Source of the DNA: Dermatophilaceae bacterium
GTDB lineage: Bacteria > Actinomycetota > Actinomycetes > Actinomycetales > Dermatophilaceae
Assembly: GCA_013361975.1 (NCBI GenBank)
Contig: JABFXB010000517.1
Span: forward strand, 1 to 12,421
Direction: 5' to 3'
Length of the DNA stretch: 12,421 nt
Numbering within the stretch: the stretch's first letter is position 1; each line of letters begins with the position of its first letter. The notes below the pieces were generated by a model that was given only the letters and a program-made list of their open reading frames with translations, was not told the DNA's origin and did no database searches. The translations under genes and the position numbers were made by a program. Below, in pieces: positions 6,906 through 12,421 of this stretch.

Positions 6906-8627
6906 GTGACCCGGGCGGGTGGCCCGGGTCCCGACCGGCCCGATAGTCCGGGTGGCCCGGACGGTCCGCGGCGCCGCGTCGGCCCGTACGAGCAGAGCCT
7001 GCGTGAGTCACGCGACCGGGTCGAGGCCGCGGTCCGCGAGCGCACCCGGCGCCGTCGACGCACCCGCGTGGCCGCAGCTGCCGCGGTCGCCGTCGTCGGG
7101 GCAGGTCTGGGCTTCGGTGCCTACCGCCTCCTCGGCTCCTCGGACGTCCCGACCGCGCTGCCGACCACGCCCGCCCGGCCCACCTCGTGCACCGACCCGG
7201 TCAAGGTGCGGGTCTCTGCCGCGCCCGCGATCGCCCCGGTGCTCGCCGCGGCGGCCGACGACCTCGCCAAGCGCCCCGACGCCCCCTGTGCCGCCTTCAC
7301 GTTCGACGCCGAGGAGCCGTACGCCGTCGCGGGCTCGCCCGTCGGCGCCAGCCGTCCGGACGCCTGGGTCACCGACTCGGCGACGTGGCTGAGCCGTGCG
7401 GGCAGCGTCTCGGGGGCGACCGTCGAGGCGGGCGAGCCCTTCGCCTCCAGCGCGGTGGTCATCGCGATGAAGGACGCGCAGGCGTCCGCGCTCGGCAACC
7501 GTCTGGGCTGGGCCGACCTGCTGGGTGGGCCGGTCCGCATCCGCATCCCCGACCCCCGACGCTCCGCCGTCGGCCAGGCGGCCGCCTCGGTCGCGGTCCC
7601 GCTGGTGGCCGACACACGCCTGCGAGCGGCTGCGTCGCCCGACGGCGGGACGTCCGGTGCCGTCTCGCTCGACGAGGTGGCGACCTCCGACGGCCGCATC
7701 GGCACTGCCGCCACCCAGGCCGAGCTCGTCGCCTGGAACACCGAGCACCCCGACCAGTCCCTGGCTGCGGTGGCCCCTGCAGAGGGCGCGCCCGCCGTGG
7801 ACTACTCCGTCGTGTCCCTCACCACCGATGCTGCGAAGAAGCCCCTCGTGGCCGCCCTCGAGAAGTATCTGAGCTCGGATGATGCACGAAAGCGGCTGCA
7901 GGACAGCGGTTTCCGCACGACGGCGGGCGAGCCGGCTCTGCCGTCGCCGCTCTACGGCACGATCTCGGTCGCCGGTGAGGTCGGCGGCGCACCGCTGGCC
8001 AAGGCGACCGGCATTTGGGCCGCCGCGTCGCGGCGCACCCAGGCGCTGCTCGCCGTCGACGTCTCCGGCTCGATGCTCGAGCGAGACAAGGAGGGCAAGC
8101 GGCTCGACGTCCTCCAGCGGGCCACCGTGCGCGCCGTCGGCGGCGCGAACCCCGACACGGCCGCGTCGCTGTGGATCTACTCGCAGCACATCGGCTCGCG
8201 CGGCGACGACTTCCGCCAGCTCATCGACTACGCCCCGCTCGGCGACGCGAAGCGGGTCGCCGACTTCGACGAGGCCGTGTCCGGTCTGGACTCGTTCGTC
8301 GGCGGGGGCAGCGGCCTCTACGACACCATCGCGTCGACGTACGACCGCGCGAAGAGCACGTGGCGCGCCGGCTGCACCAACACGGTGGTCCTGGTCGTCG
8401 ACGGCCCCAACGAGGACGACTACGGCCTGAGCCTCGACCTGCTCAAGCGGCGGCTCACGGCCGCCAAGGTACCCTCACGCCCCGTGCAGGTCGTCGTGCT
8501 GGGGCTAGGTGACCGCGTCGACGCGGCGGCCCTGCGCCAGGTCGTGGCCATCACCGGCGGGCAGTACGTCGCCGCACCGACGCTCGACCGGTTGCAGCCG
8601 GCCCTCGTCTCCGCGCTGGGCGGCTGA
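6906..8627 (+). CDS. Membrane-anchored solute-binding-like / von Willebrand factor A domain protein
   Basis: From a GTG at 6906 the product is 573 residues. It starts with a Pro/Gly/Arg-rich cytoplasmic segment with a basic end (ERTRRRRRTR, about 45-54) and one membrane helix (about 55-76). The rest would be outside the cell. Residues about 97-370 resemble a periplasmic-binding-protein fold, with KVRVSAAPAIAPVLAAAADD, PDAWVTDSATWL, SSAVVIAMK, a region rich in small residues and an ALEKYLSSDDARKRLQDSGF end. Cys95 and Cys128 could form a disulfide. The VWA domain (about 378-573) has an intact metal-site motif DVSGSM (Asp385, Ser387, Ser389) and VVLVVDGPNEDDYG (Asp499). Proteins annotated as substrate-binding plus VWA occur in actinobacteria, but I know of no defined function; metal-dependent adhesion or complex assembly at the membrane would fit. 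No transporter, MoxR ATPase or other VWA-partner gene is next to it. Longer in-frame starts fall inside rmuC and are unlikely. Confidence 0.85.
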   Translation: MTRAGGPGPDRPDSPGGPDGPRRRVGPYEQSLRESRDRVEAAVRERTRRRRRTRVAAAAAVAVVGAGLGFGAYRLLGSSDVPTALPTTPARPTSCTDPVKVRVSAAPAIAPVLAAAADDLAKRPDAPCAAFTFDAEEPYAVAGSPVGASRPDAWVTDSATWLSRAGSVSGATVEAGEPFASSAVVIAMKDAQASALGNRLGWADLLGGPVRIRIPDPRRSAVGQAAASVAVPLVADTRLRAAASPDGGTSGAVSLDEVATSDGRIGTAATQAELVAWNTEHPDQSLAAVAPAEGAPAVDYSVVSLTTDAAKKPLVAALEKYLSSDDARKRLQDSGFRTTAGEPALPSPLYGTISVAGEVGGAPLAKATGIWAAASRRTQALLAVDVSGSMLERDKEGKRLDVLQRATVRAVGGANPDTAASLWIYSQHIGSRGDDFRQLIDYAPLGDAKRVADFDEAVSGLDSFVGGGSGLYDTIASTYDRAKSTWRAGCTNTVVLVVDGPNEDDYGLSLDLLKRRLTAAKVPSRPVQVVVLGLGDRVDAAALRQVVAITGGQYVAAPTLDRLQPALVSALGG

Positions 8628-8658
8628 CCGGGCAGTACACCACCCGCTGGGCGACCGT

Positions 8659-8674
8659 CGGCCGGACCCGGCCG
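8659..8674. terminator. GC hairpin between convergent VWA gene and ispH
   Basis: CGGCCG (8659-8664) and CGGCCG (8669-8674) form a six-pair stem with a GACC loop in the 65-base convergent gap. It could act on either strand. There is no T-run on either side, and self-complementary GC words are frequent at this base composition, so confidence is low. Confidence 0.35.
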
Positions 8675-8692
8675 GGGACGCGTTGCCGGAGG

Positions 8693-9727
8693 TCAGTGGA
8701 GCGAGCCGGCGTCCTCGAAGGCCGCGTCGTGGCGCACCGTGCCCGAGTCCTCGCCCTTGCGGGCCTTGAGGTCGCGGCGCAGCTCGTTGGGCAGGGAGAA
8801 GAGCAGCGACTCCTCGGCGGCGACGACCGCCTCGACCTCGCCGTAGCCACGCTCGGCGAGCCAGGTCAGCACGTCGCGCACCAGCACCTCGGGAACGCTC
8901 GCACCGGAGGTGACGCCGACGGTGGTCACCCCGTCTAGCCACTCCTGCTGGATCTCGTCGGCGAAGTCGACGAGGTGGCCGTCGCGGGCGCCGTGCTCGA
9001 TGGCCACCTCGACGAGGCGCACGGAGTTCGACGAGTTGCGCGACCCGACGACGATCATGAGGTCGGTGTCCTTGGCCATCTGCTTGACGGCGAGCTGGCG
9101 GTTCTGGGTGGCGTAGCAGATGTCGTCGGACGGCGGGCTCTGCAGGGCCGGGAACTTCTCCTTGAGGCGAGCGACCGTCTGCATCGTCTCGTCGACCGAC
9201 AGGGTCGTCTGCGAGAGCCAGACGACCTTCTCGGGGTCGCGCACGGTGACGTTCTCGACGTCGTCGGGACCGTCGACGAGGGTGATGTGCTCGGGCGCCT
9301 CACCGGCGGTGCCGACGACCTCCTCGTGGCCCTCGTGGCCGATGAGCAGGATGTCGTAGTCGTCGTCGGCGAAGCGCACCGCCTCGCGGTGCACCTTCGT
9401 CACGAGGGGGCAGGTGGCGTCGATGGTCTTGAGGCTGCGCGACTTCGCCTCCTCGTGGACGACGGGGGCGACGCCGTGCGCCGAGAAGATGACTGTCGCA
9501 CCCTCGGGCACCTCGTCGGTCTCGTCGACGAAGATCGCCCCGCGCTTCTCGAGCGTGTTGACGACGTGCTTGTTGTGCACGATCTGCTTGCGCACGTAGA
9601 CCGGTGGACCGTAGAGCTCGAGCGCCTTCTCGACGGTCACGACGGCCCGGTCGACGCCGGCGCAGTAGCCGCGCGGCGCCGCGAGCAGGACCTTCTTGGC
9701 GGACGTCTGGTCGGCGGGCTGGCTCAT
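8693..9727 (-). CDS. ispH: 4-hydroxy-3-methylbut-2-enyl diphosphate reductase IspH (LytB)
   Basis: This 344-residue cytosolic iron-sulfur enzyme makes the last step of the MEP pathway, reducing HMBPP to IPP and DMAPP. The three cluster cysteines are Cys22 (PRGYCAGVDRA), Cys106 (IDATCPLVTKVH) and Cys204 (DDICYATQNRQ). Substrate-binding His51 (IVHNKHVV), His84 (FSAHGVAP) and His134 with acid Glu136 (IGHEGHEEV) match the E. coli residues His41, His74, His124 and Glu126. SRNSSNSVRL and GVTSGASVPEVLV are also canonical. The C-terminus runs about 25 residues beyond the E. coli protein (charged, ending AFEDAGSLH). The ATG at 9725-9727 has TACGAT six bases upstream and no Shine-Dalgarno, suggesting leaderless initiation. 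The gene is divergent from xseA by 76 bases, a common actinobacterial arrangement. Confidence 0.98.
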   Translation of the reverse strand: MSQPADQTSAKKVLLAAPRGYCAGVDRAVVTVEKALELYGPPVYVRKQIVHNKHVVNTLEKRGAIFVDETDEVPEGATVIFSAHGVAPVVHEEAKSRSLKTIDATCPLVTKVHREAVRFADDDYDILLIGHEGHEEVVGTAGEAPEHITLVDGPDDVENVTVRDPEKVVWLSQTTLSVDETMQTVARLKEKFPALQSPPSDDICYATQNRQLAVKQMAKDTDLMIVVGSRNSSNSVRLVEVAIEHGARDGHLVDFADEIQQEWLDGVTTVGVTSGASVPEVLVRDVLTWLAERGYGEVEAVVAAEESLLFSLPNELRRDLKARKGEDSGTVRHDAAFEDAGSLH

Positions 9728-9803
9728 GGCCCCATCGTATGCGGACTCCCCCGACGTCCCCGACTCGCCGACCGCTGCCCCCTTCGACCCTTAGGGTGGC
9801 GCG
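9728..9803. promoter_or_regulatory. Back-to-back leaderless promoters of ispH and xseA
   Basis: On the minus strand TACGAT (complement of 9734-9739) is followed by six bases and the ispH ATG. On the plus strand TAGGGT (9792-9797) is followed by six bases and the xseA GTG. Both hexamers fit TANNNT at the spacing expected when transcription begins at the start codon. No Shine-Dalgarno or clear -35 box is present on either side. Confidence 0.6.
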
Positions 9804-11348
9804 GTGAGCATGACGAGCCCGCTGCCCGACAAGGCCGCCGACACCACGGCCGAGCAGCCGTGGCCGGTGCGGGTGCTCAGCCTCAAGATCTCCGACTACG
9901 TCGACCGGATGAGCCAGCTCTGGGTCGAGGGCCAGGTCGTGCAGTTCAACCCGCGCGGTGGCACCGCGTTCCTCACGCTGCGCGATCCCGACGTCGACAT
10001 GTCGCTGTCGGTGTCGGTGCCGATGAACGCCGTCAACGCCATGCCGATCCCGCTCGCGCAGGGCGCCCGGGTCGTGCTCCAGGCCAAGCCCACGTTCTGG
10101 ACCAAGCGCGGAACGCTGCAGCTCGAGGCCCGCCAGATCCGTCCCGTGGGCATCGGCGACCTGCTCGCCCGCGTCGAGATCCTCAAGCGCACACTGGCGG
10201 CCGAGGGCGTCTTCGACGCGGAGCGCAAGCGGCCGATCCCGTTCCTCCCGCGCCGCGTCGGGCTCGTCACCGGTCGCAACTCGGCCGCCGAGAAGGACGT
10301 CGTCGAGAACGCCCGGCGCCGTTGGCCCGCTGTGGCTTTCGAGATACGGGAGGTCGCCGTGCAGGGCAGCTCCGCGGTCACCGAGGTGGTGGCTGCCCTG
10401 CGCGAGCTCGACGCCCTGCCGACGGTCGACGTCATCGTGATCGCCCGAGGGGGCGGTGCGCTCGAGGAGCTGCTCCCCTTCTCGAACGAGGCGATGATCC
10501 GCGCGGTCGCGGAGGCGCGCACACCGGTGATCAGCGCCATCGGCCACGACGTCGACCAGCCGCTGCTCGACCTCGTGGCCGACTGGCGCGCGTCGACCCC
10601 GACCGACGCCGGCAAGAAGGTCGTGCCCGACGCAGCCCGCGAGCGCAGCACCGTCGACGGCGCCCGCGACCGGCTGCGGCGAGCACTGGTGCGGCGCGTC
10701 GAGTCCGAGCGGTCCGGACTGCGAGCCCTCGTCTCCCGCCCCGTCATGGCCGACCCCGTCGCGCTCGTGCGGGCCCGGCGCCAGGAGGTCGCTGCGCTGC
10801 GCTCGAGGGCGACCACACGCATCGAGGCGCGCCTGCACCGCGCCGCCGACCAGACGGAGCACCTGCGCCGGCAGGTGCTCGCCCTGTCGCCGCAGTCGAC
10901 CCTCGAGCGCGGGTACGCCGTCGTGCAGCACCGCGACGGACGCATCGTCATGGACCGCGACGACGTCGGCGTCGGCGAGCTGCTGCGGGTGCGGGTCGCC
11001 CGCGGCGACTTCGGCGTGAGGCCGGTCGGCGACGGCGCCGACGACGCCCCCGAACCCCGCACCACGCGTACGCGACCGACCGGCGACGGCACGTCGGCCG
11101 CTCGCAAGGCGGCCCGCCCGACAGCTCGGGCGACGACCTCCCGGAAGGCGGCCGCGGCCCGGAACGCGACCGAGGCCGCCGTCAAGCAGGGCGTGAAGAA
11201 GGCAGCGGCGGCGACCGCCGCCAGGGACGCGGACACCAGCACGGCGAAGAAGGCCGCCACACCACCGGTCGAGCCGCTCCCCCTCGACCCGGAGACCGCA
11301 CGCGGCGACGACGGCAGCGACGGCGGCGACGACACCCCGACGTCGTAG
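9804..11348 (+). CDS. xseA: Exodeoxyribonuclease VII large subunit
   Basis: XseA with XseB forms exonuclease VII, which degrades single-stranded DNA to oligonucleotides without metal in the E. coli enzyme. The N-terminal OB-fold covers about 20-115 (PVRVLSLKISDYVDRMSQLW, then EGQVVQFNPRGGTAFLTLRD). The catalytic domain follows, with RRVGLVTGRNSAAEKDVVEN, VIVIARGGGALEELLPFSNE and AIGHDVDQPLLDLVADWRAS, then a long helical region for XseB binding and LERGYAVVQHRDG. The conserved part ends near residue 407. A further 107 or so residues form a low-complexity tail, mainly Ala, Lys, Arg and Thr in the middle (for example QGVKKAAAATAARDADTS) and acidic at the end. This makes the protein longer than the E. 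coli one (456). The GTG start is supported by TAGGGT six bases upstream; an ATG two codons later is possible. Ten bases separate it from the xseB ATG. Confidence 0.97.
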   Translation: MSMTSPLPDKAADTTAEQPWPVRVLSLKISDYVDRMSQLWVEGQVVQFNPRGGTAFLTLRDPDVDMSLSVSVPMNAVNAMPIPLAQGARVVLQAKPTFWTKRGTLQLEARQIRPVGIGDLLARVEILKRTLAAEGVFDAERKRPIPFLPRRVGLVTGRNSAAEKDVVENARRRWPAVAFEIREVAVQGSSAVTEVVAALRELDALPTVDVIVIARGGGALEELLPFSNEAMIRAVAEARTPVISAIGHDVDQPLLDLVADWRASTPTDAGKKVVPDAARERSTVDGARDRLRRALVRRVESERSGLRALVSRPVMADPVALVRARRQEVAALRSRATTRIEARLHRAADQTEHLRRQVLALSPQSTLERGYAVVQHRDGRIVMDRDDVGVGELLRVRVARGDFGVRPVGDGADDAPEPRTTRTRPTGDGTSAARKAARPTARATTSRKAAAARNATEAAVKQGVKKAAAATAARDADTSTAKKAATPPVEPLPLDPETARGDDGSDGGDDTPTS

Positions 11349-11351
11349 GGT
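11346..11351 (+). promoter_or_regulatory. Candidate -10 of xseB overlapping the xseA stop codon
   Basis: TAGGGT begins with the TAG stop of xseA and sits seven bases before the xseB ATG at 11359. It is the same hexamer found before xseA. This would permit separate leaderless transcription of xseB in addition to any read-through mRNA. Confidence 0.45.
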
Positions 11352-11358
11352 GACGGCC

Positions 11359-11652
11359 ATGGCTGACGCGACCTCGACCGACGGCACGTTCCCCGACATC
11401 GCCGAGATGCGCTACGAGGACGCCCGCGAGGAGCTCATCGGCATCGTCGCCAAGCTCGAGGCCGGGCAGGCGCCCCTCGAGGACTCGATGCACCTGTGGC
11501 GCCGCGGCGAGGCGCTCGCCGCGCACTGCAGCACGTGGCTCGACGGCGCGCAGGCCGAGAGCGAGCGGGCCACCCGACCCGCGCCCGCGCCGGGGGGCGC
11601 GACCCCGCCGGTCCACGCCGACGACGCGGTCTTCGACGACGACGACGCCTGA
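11359..11652 (+). CDS. xseB: Exodeoxyribonuclease VII small subunit
   Basis: The 97-residue protein carries the short helical-hairpin XseB domain at about 18-68. It reads MRYEDAREELIGIVAKLEAG, then APLEDSMHLWRRGEALAAHC and STWLDGAQAE. Several small subunits wrap the helical arm of XseA and control its activity. The tail (about 70-97) is Pro/Ala-rich and ends in an acidic DDAVFDDDDA, opposite in charge to the basic tail of XseA. The ATG at 11359 is preferred because TAGGGT lies seven bases upstream; a GTG three codons earlier (11350) overlaps that hexamer. It ends 12 bases from the convergent DUF4245 gene. Confidence 0.95.
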   Translation: MADATSTDGTFPDIAEMRYEDAREELIGIVAKLEAGQAPLEDSMHLWRRGEALAAHCSTWLDGAQAESERATRPAPAPGGATPPVHADDAVFDDDDA

Positions 11653-11664
11653 CCGCCGCGGGCC

Positions 11665-12327
11665 TCAGGAGGTGAACGAGGCGGACGCGCTGACGCCCGG
11701 GGCAGGCGCCACCGGCGCCAGCGCCGCGACGAACGCCTTGAGCTCGTCCTCGGACGCCGTGCCGCTCGCCACCAGGGTGAGCCCCTTGGCTCCGGCGCCG
11801 CGCGCGACGTAGGCGACCTGACCGGCGTCCGGGGCGACGAAGCGCTCGAGGGAGCGACCCGACACCTGCACGGTGCCCGACGAGGCGCCGTCGTTGACGG
11901 AGCGGCGCACCCAGCCGTCGGTCACACCCACCGCCTGCTTGAGTGCGATGTCCTTGCCGCCCGGCGTCGTCCAGACCGTGGTGAAGGTCGGCACGCCCTC
12001 GGTGCCGGGCGCGTACGTCGCCACGGTCGGGACCCAGCCCTCGCCGAGCCCCTTGGGCAGCTGGACGGGCCAGGCCGTCTGCGCCGCGACCTGGCCGGCC
12101 TTGGCGGTCGCGTCGACGGCGGGGCGCTGCACCGAGGTGATGCGCGGGACGATGGCGACGAGCGCGAGCACGAAAAGCCCGATGACGACCATCGAGCGCA
12201 GCATGTTCGGCAGCGTCCCCATCGAGTAGCGGCTCTTCGCCGGCGCCGGAGGAGCCGGAGAAACCCGAGGAGCCTCGGAGGACGGCGGTGACTGCGGTGG
12301 TGTCGACGGGGTCGACGGGGTGCTCAT
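11665..12327 (-). CDS. DUF4245 family membrane protein
   Basis: The 220-residue protein (from the ATG at 12327) has a Ser/Thr/Pro-rich cytoplasmic N-terminus with a repeated STPSTP, whose DNA contains GTCGACGGG twice in tandem. A single membrane helix lies at about 43-63 (after NMLRSM, VVIGLFVLALVAIVPRI), followed by an extracytoplasmic domain. That domain shows family features: a QTAWPVQLPKGLGEGWVPT segment, FTTVWTTPGGKDIALKQA, DGWVRRSVNDG, and LERFVAPDAGQ before a final helix. DUF4245 has no assigned function. In actinobacteria it usually lies between xseB and glpX, as here, pointing to conserved position rather than a shared pathway. An upstream TTG at 12363 would add 12 residues, but the ATG is the more usual choice. 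GACCAT seven bases upstream is a poor -10 match, so the promoter is uncertain. Confidence 0.9.
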   Translation of the reverse strand: MSTPSTPSTPPQSPPSSEAPRVSPAPPAPAKSRYSMGTLPNMLRSMVVIGLFVLALVAIVPRITSVQRPAVDATAKAGQVAAQTAWPVQLPKGLGEGWVPTVATYAPGTEGVPTFTTVWTTPGGKDIALKQAVGVTDGWVRRSVNDGASSGTVQVSGRSLERFVAPDAGQVAYVARGAGAKGLTLVASGTASEDELKAFVAALAPVAPAPGVSASASFTS

Positions 12328-12382
12328 GTCGTCAATGGTCCCCGACCTGCGGACGCCGTCCAAACCCGGGTGCGCCCACCGC

Positions 12383-12421
12383 TAGGCTGGCGCCGACTCG
12401 TTCTGCGCCGACGGAGGACCT
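12383..12421 (+). promoter_or_regulatory. Promoter and ribosome binding site of a plus-strand gene starting beyond the window (probably glpX)
   Basis: TAGGCT (12383-12388) is a good actinobacterial -10, and GGAGGA (12413-12418) is a strong Shine-Dalgarno whose start codon must lie just past base 12421. The gene would be divergent from DUF4245. In many actinobacteria the gene at this place is glpX, class II fructose-1,6-bisphosphatase. That identity is inferred from synteny only. Confidence 0.55.

Noticed and set aside
12299..12320. Tandem GTCGACGGG repeat as a regulatory or mobile-element repeat
   Set aside because: It lies in coding sequence and simply encodes the STP repeats of the DUF4245 N-terminus.
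12325..12363. Extended start of the DUF4245 gene at TTG 12363
   Set aside because: The ATG at 12327 is a stronger start codon and the added residues carry no conserved features. It cannot be fully excluded.
1..12421. Transposase, integrase, CRISPR array, tRNA or rRNA
   Set aside because: I found no insertion-sequence motifs, repeat-spacer pattern or cloverleaf-like sequence on either strand. The eroded genes show no flanking element ends.

Overview
The window is about 74% G+C DNA with almost fully G/C third codon positions, GTG starts, and several genes that have a TANNNT-like -10 hexamer only 6-9 bases before the start and no Shine-Dalgarno. This points to a high-GC actinobacterium. The gene set and protein flavour suggest the order Micrococcales, perhaps Intrasporangiaceae (Janibacter, Knoellia or Phycicoccus-like). 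That placement is inference, not a database result.

Left part (1-3220): the last 24 codons of a plus-strand gene and its hairpin terminator abut what looks like a truncated minus-strand DinB-family gene. Next is a large minus-strand membrane acyltransferase with an SGNH domain (OatA-like), preceded by a C-rich leader. Middle (3221-5459, minus strand): the conserved GTPase/ATPase ychF and an acyl-CoA thioesterase-like gene. Between them lies a remnant of a histidine phosphatase that has lost its middle, and a possible short coding remnant follows ychF. Right part (5460-12421): plus-strand rmuC and a membrane-anchored protein fusing a solute-binding-like domain to a von Willebrand A domain. Then come minus-strand ispH divergent from plus-strand xseA-xseB, a convergent minus-strand DUF4245 membrane protein, and the promoter and ribosome binding site of a plus-strand gene that begins just past the edge (by synteny probably glpX).

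Functionally this is mostly a housekeeping neighbourhood. RmuC and both exonuclease VII subunits act in DNA repair, IspH makes isoprenoid precursors, YchF is translation/stress-linked, and the acyltransferase modifies the envelope. The ispH-xseA-xseB-DUF4245 block is a common actinobacterial arrangement. I do not see a mobile element, CRISPR array, RNA gene or clear multi-gene novel system. The most notable features are two or three eroded genes at gene junctions, a histone-H1-like Ala/Lys-rich tail on XseA, a promoter hexamer that shares bases with the xseA stop codon, and an uncharacterised solute-binding/VWA fusion with repeated AT-rich elements upstream.
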